A stretch of 64,000 nucleotides of DNA from Streptomyces lomondensis (lineage in GTDB: Bacteria; Actinomycetota; Actinomycetes; Streptomycetales; Streptomycetaceae): NCBI RefSeq assembly GCF_014651035.1, contig NZ_BMWC01000003.1, positions 573,464 through 637,463 on the forward strand. The letters run 5' to 3'. A program made the position numbers and the translations under genes. Shown here piece after piece: positions 26,028 to 35,329 of this stretch (within the stretch, counting starts at the first letter, position 1; each line of letters starts with the position of its first letter). Below the pieces are notes generated by a model, which was not told the origin of the DNA, searched no databases, and was given only the letters and a program-made list of their open reading frames with translations.

Positions 26028-27479
26028 ATGACTGCTGAGCGTGTGCTGACGCCGACTCCCGCGGCGTACCGATGGCGGTGGCTGGCGCTCACCGCCCTGC
26101 TGCTCGGTGAGGCGATGAACCTGTTGGACGCGACCATCGTGCAGGTCGCCGCACCGAAGATCCACGCTGATCTGGGCGGGTCGGTGTCCGACATCCAGTG
26201 GTTCACAACCGCCTACACCCTGCCGTTCGCGGTGCTCTTGATCACCGGCGGTCGGCTGGGTGACATCGCCGGACGCAAGCGACTGTTCGTAATCGGTGTC
26301 ACCGGATTCATGGTCGCGTCCGCCGCCTGTGCCGCAGCGCCCACGGTAGGGCTTCTGATCACCTTCCGGGCGGTGCAGGGAGCCGCGGCGGCCGTGATCA
26401 TCCCTCAGACCATCGGCCTGATCAAGACGATGTTCTCCGGGCCCGAGATGTCCAAGGCCCTCGGCAGCATCGGGCCGGTGATGGGCCTCGCCGCCGTCTG
26501 CGGGCCGGTGCTGGGCGGCGTGCTCACCCACGCCGACCTGTTCGGCTCCTCGTGGCGTGCGGCGTTCCTGGTGAACATCCCCGTGTCGCTGGTCGTCCTC
26601 GCGATCTCGCCCCGGCTGATGGAGAACCGCGCCCCTAGGCGGCCCAGCCTCGACGTGACCGGCACGCTGCTGGCCATGGTCGGCATCGGTCTCGTCGTCT
26701 ACCCGTTGATCGGCGCCGACCTGACCGCCCTGTCGGGCTGGAGCTGGGCGGCCATCGCGGCCGGGTTGTGCCTGATGGCGGTGTTCACCGTGCACCAGCG
26801 TGCAGTGGCCGCCGCCGGGCGCAGCCCGCTGGTGGAGCCGAGCCTGTTCGCCCACCGTGGTTTCCCGGCCGCCCTGGTGACGTCGATGTCCTTCTTCGCC
26901 GTCACCAACGGTCTGATGATGGTCATCGTGCTTCAGCTCCAACTCGGCCTCGGTACAGATGTGCTGAAGGCTGGGCTGACCCTCGCTCCGTGGTCGGTGG
27001 GCCTGGCCGTCGCCTCCTGGGTGGCCGGCGCCCACTTGGTCAGGCGCTACGGCCACCGCATGATGTCTCTCGGGCTGGCTGTTCTGCTGGTTGGTCTGCT
27101 CGCCGCCGTCGCCGTCTATCACGCGGCGGACCCGCACAAATATCCGACACTGCTGCTGTTCGCGCTCGGGATCGTCGGACTCGGGGTCGGCCTGTTCAGC
27201 CCGGCCTTCTTCACCATCGCCCTCAAGCCGCTGCAGCCGCAGGAGATCGGCTCGGCCGCCGGTCTGCTGAACGCGGTCCAGCACTTGGGCGCCACGCTCG
27301 GGGTGGCGGTCCTCGGCAGTGTCTACCTGGGCAGCGCCGATGACGGCGGTGCGCCGGCCGCCCTGCACGCTGTCCAGATCGCCTTCTGGGTCGCCGCGGC
27401 GCTGGTCGTGGCCAGCTTCGCGACCAGCCGGATGATGGTCGACAAGAACGCTCCGGCCGACGCAGGAGCGGGACATTAG
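26028..27479 (+). CDS. MFS drug exporter, 14-helix DHA2 (EmrB/QacA) type
   Basis: A 483-residue membrane protein with about 14 hydrophobic helices. It has the family's first-helix signature LLDATIVQVAAPKI, the loop motif GGRLGDIAGRKRLF between helices 2 and 3, and the helix-5 motif GxxxGPxxGG (GLAAVCGPVLGGVL). Such pumps export hydrophobic drugs with the proton gradient. Its place between the EhpF/G unit and a cluster regulator makes it the obvious candidate for phenazine export and self-protection. It is monocistronic: a hairpin follows and the next gene is convergent. Confidence 0.88.
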   Translation: MTAERVLTPTPAAYRWRWLALTALLLGEAMNLLDATIVQVAAPKIHADLGGSVSDIQWFTTAYTLPFAVLLITGGRLGDIAGRKRLFVIGVTGFMVASAACAAAPTVGLLITFRAVQGAAAAVIIPQTIGLIKTMFSGPEMSKALGSIGPVMGLAAVCGPVLGGVLTHADLFGSSWRAAFLVNIPVSLVVLAISPRLMENRAPRRPSLDVTGTLLAMVGIGLVVYPLIGADLTALSGWSWAAIAAGLCLMAVFTVHQRAVAAAGRSPLVEPSLFAHRGFPAALVTSMSFFAVTNGLMMVIVLQLQLGLGTDVLKAGLTLAPWSVGLAVASWVAGAHLVRRYGHRMMSLGLAVLLVGLLAAVAVYHAADPHKYPTLLLFALGIVGLGVGLFSPAFFTIALKPLQPQEIGSAAGLLNAVQHLGATLGVAVLGSVYLGSADDGGAPAALHAVQIAFWVAAALVVASFATSRMMVDKNAPADAGAGH

Positions 27480-27504
27480 CCGAGCACTTTCCCGCAAGGT
27501 GTGT

Positions 27505-27526
27505 GCGGCGGCCTCCGGGCCGCCGC
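27505..27526. terminator. Hairpin between convergent exporter and AsnC genes
   Basis: A perfect 9-bp GC stem (27505-27513 with 27518-27526) and 4-base loop lie midway between the two stop codons, so it can serve both directions. Confidence 0.65.
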
Positions 27527-27560
27527 TTCGGCGTGCCTGTGGCTTGTGGGCCACAGGACA

Positions 27561-28586
27561 TCAGATCCGCGTGCGGGCCGGAGCGGGGGGCATTCTGGTG
27601 CGGGCCAGATCCGTGATGATGGGGCTCGCCGCTTTGAAATTCTGCAGGACCGGGCTGGTTTCGAGGGTGTGGATGGCGTCCAGGGAGCCCAGCCTCCGGG
27701 CCAGGTAGTGGTGCAGGTCGGCGGGGTCGCGGCACAGAGCCTGAGCCACCAGGTTGGTGGGGCCTGTCGTCGCGGCGACGTAGGCCAGTTCGTCGTGGCC
27801 GGCCAGTGTCGTCGCCACGTTCTCCAGGTGCGCCGGGCTCACCGACATCCAGAGCAGCGCCCTGGTGTTGGCGCCGAAGTGGCCGGTGTCGACCTCCACG
27901 TCGAAGAAGATGGCGGCGCCCGCCTGGAGATCCGCGAGACGACGCGCCACGGTGACCGGGGACCAGCCTGTCGCCTGGGCCAGCTCCGCGTGGGTGGCCC
28001 GTCCGTCCTTCTGTAAGGCGACCAGCAAGGCAGCGTCGCCTTCGGCGAGTTGGCGCGGCACGGGCACGTACGAGGTGTCGGCCGCCTCGTGCTCGCGCAG
28101 GACGCGCTGCTGCTCCTCGTCCAGTGTGTCGGCGCTGCGGCGCCAGTTCGTCGGACCGCCGAGGTAGGTGTGCAGGATGCAGTGCGCGGACACCGCGGTG
28201 ATGTTGTTGGTGCGCGGAATGTCGCGCAGCAGCAGGGAGTTGCCGTTGCCCGCGCCGGGCTCGGTCGGCGTGTGGATGATCGCGACGATTTCGGTGCCGC
28301 CGGAGGTGAGTTTCACCCACGAGGTGTCCTGCCGGCGTACGAGCGCGTAGGCCAGGTCCTGAGCGGAACTCGCCGCCGCGGTGAGCCGTACGAGCCACTG
28401 CGTCTGACCCGCCTGATGGGGGTCCGGCAGTCCAACGACCCGTAAGGACGCCTCGGTGCGCAGCCGGCGGTAGCGACGGGCGACGGTCTGCGGCGAGACG
28501 TCGAGGGCGGCGGCGATCTGGCTGAAAGGTGCGCGGCCGTCGATGTGCAGTGCGTGGATCAGTGCACGGTCCAGGTCGTCCAGCAT
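27561..28586 (-). CDS. AsnC/Lrp-family regulator with two HTH-plus-RAM units (copy 2)
   Basis: A 341-residue paralogue of the gene at 20956-21966, with the same layout: HTH 1 (LIHALHIDGRAPFSQI), central domain, HTH 2 (LLVALQKDGRATHAEL) and a C-terminal RAM-like domain ending in TSPVLQNFK. Both copies start MLD.LDRALIHALHIDGRA. ATG 28586 with GAAGGATG is preferred to the longer frame. It is divergent from the methyltransferase gene across an AT-richer 290-base region. Two diverged copies bracket the left arm of the cluster, suggesting separate control of the arms or heteromer formation. Confidence 0.85.
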   Translation of the reverse strand: MLDDLDRALIHALHIDGRAPFSQIAAALDVSPQTVARRYRRLRTEASLRVVGLPDPHQAGQTQWLVRLTAAASSAQDLAYALVRRQDTSWVKLTSGGTEIVAIIHTPTEPGAGNGNSLLLRDIPRTNNITAVSAHCILHTYLGGPTNWRRSADTLDEEQQRVLREHEAADTSYVPVPRQLAEGDAALLVALQKDGRATHAELAQATGWSPVTVARRLADLQAGAAIFFDVEVDTGHFGANTRALLWMSVSPAHLENVATTLAGHDELAYVAATTGPTNLVAQALCRDPADLHHYLARRLGSLDAIHTLETSPVLQNFKAASPIITDLARTRMPPAPARTRI

Positions 28587-28644
28587 GCACACATCCTTCA
28601 GTAGAGGCCTGCTCCGTGGAATAAAGTTGAAGATAGCGCAGAGC

Positions 28645-28673
28645 ACGCTACCATCGCAGCCGCAAGGCCCCAA
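28645..28673 (-). promoter_or_regulatory. Possible promoter of AsnC copy 2
   Basis: On the minus strand TTGGGG, a 17-base spacer and TAGCGT lie about 60 bases before ATG 28586. The -10 TAGCGTGCT block is the same nine bases found in the -10 region of the promoter at 31585-31614. Confidence 0.35.
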
Positions 28674-28879
28674 GAATTCCATCAGTTCACCGCTCGGGTG
28701 AGAGAAGCCCGGGCATGGTGGGGGCATGTGCAGCGAACGGGTGGGCCATCTCTCGGCTCCCTTTCACGCCCCATCTACCAGGCAGTATTCAGCAATTTCG
28801 ACGGAAGTTCCGTGTGCGGCGGTGGCCTACGTAGTCCCGCATCTTTTCGTTGAATTGAGCTCTTCTTGGGGAGGATTTT
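28674..28879. other. Divergent intergenic region before the methyltransferase gene
   Basis: No gene seen. This stretch is noticeably richer in A and T than the coding DNA around it and should carry the rightward promoter of the methyltransferase gene. Confidence 0.5.
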
Positions 28880-29728
28880 ATGATGGAAGTGAAGGCACCC
28901 TCGGTCGGAGTGGGGCAGACCGCGCTCTTCATCGCCTGGATGCGGCAACTGGAAAGCGAACGTCGGGATGCGCTGTTCCGGGATCCGCTCGCCGCCGCGA
29001 TGCTCTCGACGCTCTCCGAAGATCCGGTTCTGGCCGACGTGGCCGAGGTGATCAAGCAGACGCACCGAAGCGCGCAGGGCTTCCCCACGTACTTCGCGGT
29101 GCGCACGAGGTTCTTCGACGACGGGATCCTCGCCGGGGTCGGCACCGGAATCCGCCAGGTCGTCACGCTCGCCGCGGGGGTGGACGGCCGTACGGTACGG
29201 CTGGACCTGCCGGCTGGGACCCGTTGGTTCGAGGTGGAGCTGCCCGAGATGACGCAGTTCAAGGACGCCCTCATCGCCCGCTCCGGACTGCCCCTGGCGT
29301 GCGAGCGCCGAGGCGTCGCCGCCGATCTGCGCGAGGACTGGCAGTCGGCCCTGCGAGCTGCGGGTTTCGACCCGGCACAGCCGACGGTCTGGCTGGTCGA
29401 GGGCCTGCTGATGTACCTGACCAATGCGGCCGGGGAAGCCCTTCTCGCCGGCCTCACCGAGCTGTCCGCGCCGGGCAGCCGGCTCATGCTGGAGCACCTC
29501 AAGGCGGCCATGCTCGAGGAGGAGGGCAGGCCCGTGCGCGAACGGGTCGAGGAACAGGGCGCGCGCTGGCTTTCCGCACGCGACGACCTCGAGGGGTGGC
29601 TCGGCGGCCACGGCTGGCGGACCCAGGTGTACGCCGGCGACGACCCGCGCATCGGCCATGGGCGCAAAGTGGCCCCGCTCCCGGCCTGTTGGCTGGCGAC
29701 CGCGGCGCTCACGGGCCAGGAGCCCTGA
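28880..29728 (+). CDS. SAM-dependent methyltransferase, leucine carboxyl methyltransferase (PPM1/LCMT) type
   Basis: 282 residues with the family order: R-rich early motif DALFRDPLAAAM, SAM-binding stretch VVTLAAGVDGRTVRLD (about 94-109) followed by the acidic WFEVELPEM, and the post-core WLVEGLLMYL. Members methylate carboxylates or small-molecule hydroxyls in secondary metabolism. Phenazine carboxylic acids occur as methyl esters, and the cluster carries its own SAM-supply genes. An O- or carboxyl-methylating role is therefore plausible but unproven. ATG 28880 (or 28883) follows GGGGAGGA. It is separated from the next gene by 363 bases, so it probably has its own transcript. Confidence 0.8.
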   Translation: MMEVKAPSVGVGQTALFIAWMRQLESERRDALFRDPLAAAMLSTLSEDPVLADVAEVIKQTHRSAQGFPTYFAVRTRFFDDGILAGVGTGIRQVVTLAAGVDGRTVRLDLPAGTRWFEVELPEMTQFKDALIARSGLPLACERRGVAADLREDWQSALRAAGFDPAQPTVWLVEGLLMYLTNAAGEALLAGLTELSAPGSRLMLEHLKAAMLEEEGRPVRERVEEQGARWLSARDDLEGWLGGHGWRTQVYAGDDPRIGHGRKVAPLPACWLATAALTGQEP

Positions 29729-30091
29729 GCGAAATACTCTCGGGTGTGGCCGGTAATTCGGAATCCTGCATTCCACGGCCGACCCCGGAAATTCTCGCCA
29801 TCTCCGGGATATTGGCCGAGACGCGCCGTGTGGCGCAGGTTTGCGGTAGGAGCCGTACGGGGAGATCGCCCGCATATGATCATCTGCGGTGTCTTTATCG
29901 GCGTTCCATCGCCCTGTTCATCGGGCGGATCGGTGACGGATTTTGATCCCCTTGCCTGTTGCTTACCGAAACTTTCCGTTCCAATGTCCGGAACGTGGGG
30001 TTCCCCCGGGAATTATGTTGCCCTCCTCTTTCGCGGGCCCATCCGGGAAATACCGCCCCGTCACTCGCCTCACGGACAGTAGAGGATTCGC
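29729..30091. other. Intergenic region before the FAD monooxygenase
   Basis: 363 bases, AT-richer than its neighbours, with no supported gene. The one long frame through it has no ribosome site and no recognisable composition. It probably holds the promoter of the FAD monooxygenase gene. Confidence 0.5.
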
Positions 30092-31483
30092 ATGTCTGAC
30101 GACACCGCACGCACACAAGACCCCAAGGAGCCGCGTGCCCGCGGTGGCGGCCACTGCGTGGTGCTCGGGGCCAGCATCGCCGGCCTCTTCGCCGCCCGGG
30201 TGCTGTCCGACACGTTCGACCGGATCACGGTGGTGGACCGGGACGCGCTCACCGAGACGGACGAGAATCGGCGCGGTGTGCCGCAGGGGCGACACGCCCA
30301 CGCGATCCTGCCCGCCGGCACTCGGGGTCTGCAGGAGATGTTCCCCGGCCTGCTCGAGGAGTTCGAGTCAGGTGGGGTCCCTGTCGTCCGAGAACCCACC
30401 GAGATGCACTTCGCGCCCGGCGGCCACCTGCTGTGCCAGGAGGGCCGTTACGTCGACCCCACCCCCACCTACCAGCCGACCCGGCCCCAGCTGGAGGGAC
30501 AGGTCCGTACCCGGGTGCGGGAGTTGCCCGGTGTGAAGATCATCGACCGGTGCGAAGCCGCGGGGCTGCTCAGCACTGCGGGCGGAGCGCGCGTGACGGG
30601 TGTCCGCGTGGTGGAGCGCGAGGGCGGGGCGGCGCGGGAACTGGCCGCCGACCTCGTGGTCGACGCGACCGGCCGCGGCGGACGTACCACCCGCTGGCTG
30701 GCCGACCTCGGCTACGAACCGCCGCGCGAGGACAGGATCGCCGTCGACATCAAGTACGTCAGCCGCACCCTGCGGCTCGCGCCGGGCGCCCTCGGTCGCC
30801 GCAAGGTGGTGATCGTGGGGGCCGAGCCAGGCCGGCCGACCGGTGCGACCTTCCTCCAGCACGAGCAGGACCGCTGGATGCTCACCCTGATCGGCTACGG
30901 CGGACACCATCCGCCGACCGACCCCGCCGACTTCCTGGAGTTCGCCAAGCCCATCGTGCCCTCCGACGTCTTCGAGGCCCTGTGCGGCGCCGAACCTCTC
31001 GACGACCCGGTCGCCCACCGCTACCCGGCAAGCGTGCGCCGCCGTTACGAACGGCTGGAAAGGTTCCCCGGCGGGCTGCTGGTCTTCGGCGACGCGATCT
31101 GCAGCTTCAACCCCGTCTATGGCCAGGGCATGTCGGTGGCCGCGCTCCAGGCCGCCGCCCTGCGGGATTGCCTTGGCCAAGGGCGTGACCGGTTGCCGTA
31201 CCGCTTCTTCCGGGCGGCCGCCCGCCGGATCGAGGTGGCCTGGCAGATGGCCGTCGGCAGCGACCTGGCCCTCCCCCAGGTCGAGGGAGACCGGCCGCTC
31301 CCGGTACGGCTGACCAACGCCTACTTCGAGCGGCTGCTGACCGCCGCCGAGCGGGACCCGGCGCTCACCCGGGAGTTCGTCAAGGTCAGCTCCCTGCTCT
31401 CCTCACCCCTGATCCTCCTCAACCCCGTCACTGTCGGCCGGGTCGTGCTCGGCAACCTGCGCCGCCCCGCTCGACAGCGCTGA
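30092..31483 (+). CDS. FAD-dependent aromatic monooxygenase / oxidoreductase
   Basis: 463 residues of the two-dinucleotide-binding flavoprotein type. The FAD GxGxxG-like motif is VVLGASIAGLFAARVL at about 23-38, then VVDRD (acidic end of strand 2), the DG-type stretch LVVDATGRGGRTTRW near 190-205 and the GD motif GDAICSFNPVYGQGMSVA near 335-352. Relatives hydroxylate or epoxidise aromatic and polyketide substrates with NAD(P)H and O2. Here it would oxidise the phenazine ring or a derivative. It stands upstream of the main phz operon with its own leader. Substrate not determinable. Confidence 0.82.
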   Translation: MSDDTARTQDPKEPRARGGGHCVVLGASIAGLFAARVLSDTFDRITVVDRDALTETDENRRGVPQGRHAHAILPAGTRGLQEMFPGLLEEFESGGVPVVREPTEMHFAPGGHLLCQEGRYVDPTPTYQPTRPQLEGQVRTRVRELPGVKIIDRCEAAGLLSTAGGARVTGVRVVEREGGAARELAADLVVDATGRGGRTTRWLADLGYEPPREDRIAVDIKYVSRTLRLAPGALGRRKVVIVGAEPGRPTGATFLQHEQDRWMLTLIGYGGHHPPTDPADFLEFAKPIVPSDVFEALCGAEPLDDPVAHRYPASVRRRYERLERFPGGLLVFGDAICSFNPVYGQGMSVAALQAAALRDCLGQGRDRLPYRFFRAAARRIEVAWQMAVGSDLALPQVEGDRPLPVRLTNAYFERLLTAAERDPALTREFVKVSSLLSSPLILLNPVTVGRVVLGNLRRPARQR

Positions 31484-31584
31484 GAAATCGGAATTCCGAA
31501 AACGCGGCACGAGAACGCTCCGCGTGGCTGAAAGCTGCCAATTTTCGGCATTCTGAATTCCCGGTGAATCGGAAATAGCACCCC

Positions 31585-31614
31585 TTGACTTCCCGGTTTT
31601 CAGGCCCCTAGCGT
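31585..31614 (+). promoter_or_regulatory. Promoter of the main phz operon (TTGACT-N18-TAGCGT)
   Basis: -35 TTGACT at 31585-31590 and -10 TAGCGT at 31609-31614, spacer 18, match the housekeeping (HrdB) pattern of streptomycetes. The expected start point near 31621 leaves about 30 bases of leader before ATG 31651. The -10 sits within TAGCGTGCTA (31609-31618), a 4-2-4 palindrome, a possible AsnC-type operator overlapping the promoter. Confidence 0.6.
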
Positions 31615-31650
31615 GCTACCCGACGAGAAACACGAAAGGAATGATTCGGA

Positions 31651-32874
31651 ATGTCGAATTCCACGATCTCTGTCGATTCAGTCGCGAGCGAGGTGCTGAT
31701 TCCCGACCGGGCGGAGCTCGTCGCACGGGCCGAAGGTCTGCAGGAACTCCTGTGGAAGGACGCCGTCGAATGCGAGCGTGAACGGCGCGTTTCCGACCGG
31801 GTTGTCGCCGCCATGACCGAGGCCGGGCTGCTTCGGCTTCAGACGCCGCGGCGGCTCGGCGGCTACGAGACGGACATGCACACCCTGCTCGACGTCGCCA
31901 CCGCGCTCGGCCGGGGCTGCCCGTCCGCCGCCTGGATCGCCGGGGTCCTGAACGCCGGCAACTTCATGGCCGCCCTGTTCCCGGCGGCAGCCGGCGACGA
32001 GGTCTGGCGCGACACCCCGGACGCCCGCTGTGCGCTGGTTCTCGGGCTGCCCTCACCGGCTGTCGAGCCGGTCGACGGCGGTGTGATCGTCAGTGGCGAG
32101 TGGGCGTACGTCTCCGGCTGCCTGCACGCGCAGTGGGTCAGCGCCCTGATCGCCGTCCCCACCGAAGCGGGCCGGCCCGATGTGCGCTTCGCTCTGATGC
32201 CGGCCGACGAGGTCGCCATCAAGGACACCTGGTACTTCGCCGGTATGCGCGGCACCGGCAGTAACACCGTCGTGGCCGACCGGATCTTCGTACCCGACCG
32301 CCGACTGGTGCCGTACCTGCCGATCCTCAACGGCGAGACCGACGGCGTCGTCGATCCGGCGCTGCCCTACCGCAACAGCCTGACCGGCCTGTTCTCCATC
32401 GGGCTGATCGGTGCCCTGATCGGTGGCGCCGAGGCGGCTCTCGACTTCGTCCGCGACAAGGGCCACACCCGTCCCGTGGCCGGTTCCACCTACCGGAACC
32501 AGACGCAGTCGCCGACCTTCCAGCTGGACCTCGCCGACGCCACCTCGAAGATCGACATGGCGAAGCTGGTGGCCGCACGCATCGCGGACACCGTCGACGA
32601 ACTCGCCCAGGCCGGCGTCAACGCCGACCTCACCCTCAGGGCCCGCAACCGGCTGGAGTCCACGCAGGTCGGACGGCTGTGCAGGGAGGCCGTGGACACC
32701 CTCCTCACCGCCCACGGCTCCTCCGCCTTCAACGAGTCCAACCCCCTCCAGCGGCTCTGGCGCGACATCAACGTCGGCAGCCGGCACGCCGGCTTCGGCA
32801 TGGGCATCCCCGAGCAGGTCTACGGCCGGGCCCTCGTCGGCGGCGACCCGCGCGACATCAGCTTCATCGTCTGA
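31651..32874 (+). CDS. Acyl-CoA-dehydrogenase-fold flavin monooxygenase
   Basis: 407 residues with the three-part acyl-CoA dehydrogenase fold: helical N-terminus to about 115, beta domain (GLPSPAVEP, VSGEWAYVSGCLHAQW, MRGTGSNTVVADRIFVP) and helical C-terminus. The strong DTWYFAGMRGTGSN signature is that of the two-component flavin-dependent hydroxylases (HsaA/HpaB-C2 type), which use reduced flavin from a separate reductase, rather than of true dehydrogenases. The flavin reductase gene at 39109 in the same operon is a natural partner. Likely hydroxylates the phenazine nucleus. It is the first gene after a good promoter. ATG 31651 has GAAAGGA upstream. Confidence 0.8.
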   Translation: MSNSTISVDSVASEVLIPDRAELVARAEGLQELLWKDAVECERERRVSDRVVAAMTEAGLLRLQTPRRLGGYETDMHTLLDVATALGRGCPSAAWIAGVLNAGNFMAALFPAAAGDEVWRDTPDARCALVLGLPSPAVEPVDGGVIVSGEWAYVSGCLHAQWVSALIAVPTEAGRPDVRFALMPADEVAIKDTWYFAGMRGTGSNTVVADRIFVPDRRLVPYLPILNGETDGVVDPALPYRNSLTGLFSIGLIGALIGGAEAALDFVRDKGHTRPVAGSTYRNQTQSPTFQLDLADATSKIDMAKLVAARIADTVDELAQAGVNADLTLRARNRLESTQVGRLCREAVDTLLTAHGSSAFNESNPLQRLWRDINVGSRHAGFGMGIPEQVYGRALVGGDPRDISFIV

Positions 32875-32923
32875 CCCTCCCACCCTCCAACCCATTCCTC
32901 ACCCCACACAGCAGAGGACGTCC

Positions 32924-33403
32924 ATGTCAAAGCCTCGAATACCCACCGACCAGACCGAACTGCGCGCCCACAACCGGGCCATCGTCGAGCAGTACATGAA
33001 CACCCGCGGCGAGGACCGGCTCCGGCGCCACCTGCTGTTCACCGAGGACGGCACCGGCGGCCTGTGGACCACGGAGAGCGGCGAACCGATCGTCATCCGC
33101 GGCCGAGACCGGCTGGGCGAGCACGCCGTCTGGTCGCTCAAGTGCTTCCCCGACTGGGTCTGGACCAACGTCGAGATCTTCGACACTCAGGACCCCGACC
33201 GTTTCTGGGTCGAATGCGACGGAGAGGGAGACATTCTTTTCCCCGGATATCCCGACGGATACTACCGCAACCACTTCCTGCACTCGTTCCTGTTCGAGAA
33301 CGGGAAGATAAAACAGCAGCGCGAGTTCATGAACCCCTGTCAGCAGTTCAAGGCCCTCGGAATAGAAGTACCGCGCATCGAGCGCGAAGGGATCCCCACC
33401 TGA
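32924..33403 (+). CDS. phzB: Phenazine biosynthesis protein PhzA/PhzB family (NTF2-like ketone dimerisation enzyme)
   Basis: 159 residues, usual length for PhzA/B. This small cone-shaped fold binds two molecules of the unstable aminoketone made by PhzF and speeds their condensation into the tricyclic phenazine skeleton. Recognisable family stretches are IVEQYMNTRGEDRLRRH, FTEDGTGGLWTTE, LKCFPDWVW and NHFLHSFLFENGKI, the last containing conserved His residues. Only one copy is present, unlike the phzA-phzB pair of pseudomonads and as usual in streptomycetes. ATG 32924 follows AGAGGA. It is 49 bases after the monooxygenase and 70 before phzC. Confidence 0.92.
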   Translation: MSKPRIPTDQTELRAHNRAIVEQYMNTRGEDRLRRHLLFTEDGTGGLWTTESGEPIVIRGRDRLGEHAVWSLKCFPDWVWTNVEIFDTQDPDRFWVECDGEGDILFPGYPDGYYRNHFLHSFLFENGKIKQQREFMNPCQQFKALGIEVPRIEREGIPT

Positions 33404-33473
33404 TCCGCCGGCCTGAACGCGCGGTATGCCATGACCCGAACGTAAATCCTCTCCACTTCACGGGGGCACTGTC

Positions 33474-34658
33474 GTGGGACACGCACTTACTGAAATCCAG
33501 CGGGCCAAGGCCCTGCAACAGCCCGATTGGCCCGACCTCGGACAGGTCCGGCGGGTGCGGGAGATCCTCAACTCCCGCCCGCCGCTCGTCAGGTTCGACG
33601 ACGTCCACACCCTGAGGTCGCTGCTCGCCTCTGTCGCCGCGGGGGAGGCACTCGTAGTGCAGTCGGGAGACTGCGCCGAGGACCCGGAGGAGTGCACGCC
33701 GGGGCACGTACGGCGCAAGTCGGCCGTCCTCGACCTGCTGGCCACCACGCTGAAGATGCTCACCGGCAAGCCCGTACTGCGCGTCGGACGGATGGCCGGC
33801 CAGTTCGCGAAGCCCCGGTCGAACGACTTCGAGCAGATCGGTGACCTGGCGCTACCCGTCTACCGCGGGCACATGGTCAACAGTCCGGACCCCGACCCGG
33901 AGGGCAGGCGCCCCGACCCGCTGCGCATCCTCACCGGGTACATGGCGGCCGCCGACATCGTGGAACACCTCGGCTGGCGCGCCCCGGCGCTGCGCACCTG
34001 GCCGGGCATCGAACCCCTGGTGTGGACGAGCCACGAGGCGCTCCTGCTGGACTACGAGGTCCCGATGATCCGCGAACTCGGCGACTCCACGCGCTGGCTG
34101 GGCTCCACGCACTGGCCGTGGATCGGTGAGCGCACCCGCCAACTGGACGGCGCCCACGTCGACCTGCTGTCCGATGTGGTCAACCCGGTCGCCTGCAAGG
34201 TCGGCCCGAGTGTGACCCCCGAAGAGATCACCTCGCTGTGCCGGCGCCTGGACCCGCTGCGCGAGCCCGGCCGCCTCACGCTGATCTCCCGCATGGGTGC
34301 CGACGCAGTCGGCGAACGACTGCCGTCCCTGGTCGCGGCGGTCCGCTCCGCGGGCCACCCGGTGATCTGGCTGTGCGACCCGATGCACGGCAACACCATC
34401 ACCGCACCCGGCGGCAGGAAGACCCGCCTGCTGCCCACCATGGCCCGCGAGGTTCAGGAATTCGGCCACGCGGTCGCGGCGGCCGGCGGGGTGGCCGGAG
34501 GGCTCCACCTGGAGACCACCCCGGACGACGTGACGGAGTGCGCCGTGGACGTCTCGGCACTCGGCCGGATCGGCGAACGGCACACCACCTTCTGCGACCC
34601 GCGCCTCAACTCCCGGCAGGCCGTCTCCCTGGTCACTGCCTGGGCCGACACCCTCTGA
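33474..34658 (+). CDS. phzC: Class II (plant-type) DAHP synthase of the phenazine pathway
   Basis: 394 residues, clearly class II 3-deoxy-D-arabino-heptulosonate 7-phosphate synthase. It includes [54 protein letters not shown] and the C-terminal [12 protein letters not shown] with FCDPRLN. It joins phosphoenolpyruvate and erythrose 4-phosphate, the first shikimate step. As the cluster copy it should raise chorismate supply. The N-terminal extension that carries aromatic-amino-acid feedback sites in some primary enzymes is short here, consistent with relaxed inhibition (inference). GTG 33474 is the start. Confidence 0.93.
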   Translation: MGHALTEIQRAKALQQPDWPDLGQVRRVREILNSRPPLVRFDDVHTLRSLLASVAAGEALVVQSGDCAEDPEECTPGHVRRKSAVLDLLATTLKMLTGKPVLRVGRMAGQFAKPRSNDFEQIGDLALPVYRGHMVNSPDPDPEGRRPDPLRILTGYMAAADIVEHLGWRAPALRTWPGIEPLVWTSHEALLLDYEVPMIRELGDSTRWLGSTHWPWIGERTRQLDGAHVDLLSDVVNPVACKVGPSVTPEEITSLCRRLDPLREPGRLTLISRMGADAVGERLPSLVAAVRSAGHPVIWLCDPMHGNTITAPGGRKTRLLPTMAREVQEFGHAVAAAGGVAGGLHLETTPDDVTECAVDVSALGRIGERHTTFCDPRLNSRQAVSLVTAWADTL

Positions 34659-34705
34659 CCCACGCCCCGCCGACGCGGCCACTCCGCTGGAAAGGAGCTG
34701 ATCCC

Positions 34706-35329
34706 ATGGCCGGCCTACCCCCCATAGAGTCGTACCCCCTGCCCACCGACGATCGCCTGCCCGAGAACGTGGCGGGCTGGACCCCGCATCCGGACCGCGC
34801 CGTCCTGCTCGTCCACGACATGCAGCGCTACTTCCTCCAGGCGCTCCCCGACCCCCTGCGCGGCGAACTCCTCCACAACGCCGCCGCGTTGCGCAAGCGC
34901 GCCACCGCCCTCGGCGTCCCGGTGGCGTACACCGCGCAGCCCGGCCGGATGACCGACGAACAGCGGGGCCTGCTCAAGGACTTCTGGGGCCCCGGCATGC
35001 GCACCGATGCGGCCGACCGCGAGGTGGTAGCGGAACTCACGCCCGCCGAGGGCGACTGGGTGCTCACCAAGTGGCGCTACAGCGCCTTCTTCCGCTCCGA
35101 CCTGCTCGAGCGTATGCGGGCCGCGGGCCGCGACCAACTCGTGCTGTGTGGCGTGTACGCCCACGTCGGCGTCCTGGCCACCGCACTGGAGGCGTTCACC
35201 AACGACATCCAGACCTTCCTCGCCGCCGACGCCCTCGGCGACTTCTCCGAGGCCCACCACCGACTGGCCCTGGACTACGCGGCCCAGCGCTGCGCGGTGG
35301 TTCTCCCGTCCGCGGAGGTGTTCATATGA
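34706..35329 (+). CDS. phzD: Isochorismatase-type ADIC hydrolase
   Basis: 207 residues. PhzD hydrolyses the vinyl ether of 2-amino-2-deoxyisochorismate (ADIC) to trans-2,3-dihydro-3-hydroxyanthranilate. The catalytic Asp is D38 in VHDMQRYF. Family motifs [16 protein letters not shown] and CGVYAHVGV are in place, the last without the Cys of true isochorismatases, as in other PhzD. ATG 34706 follows AAAGGAG. The stop overlaps the start of phzE by ATGA (35326-35329), so the two are translationally coupled. Confidence 0.95.
   Translation: MAGLPPIESYPLPTDDRLPENVAGWTPHPDRAVLLVHDMQRYFLQALPDPLRGELLHNAAALRKRATALGVPVAYTAQPGRMTDEQRGLLKDFWGPGMRTDAADREVVAELTPAEGDWVLTKWRYSAFFRSDLLERMRAAGRDQLVLCGVYAHVGVLATALEAFTNDIQTFLAADALGDFSEAHHRLALDYAAQRCAVVLPSAEVFI

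Noticed and set aside
29744..30082. 112-residue plus-strand frame between methyltransferase and FAD monooxygenase
   Set aside because: No ribosome site and no recognisable protein character; lies in AT-richer promoter DNA.
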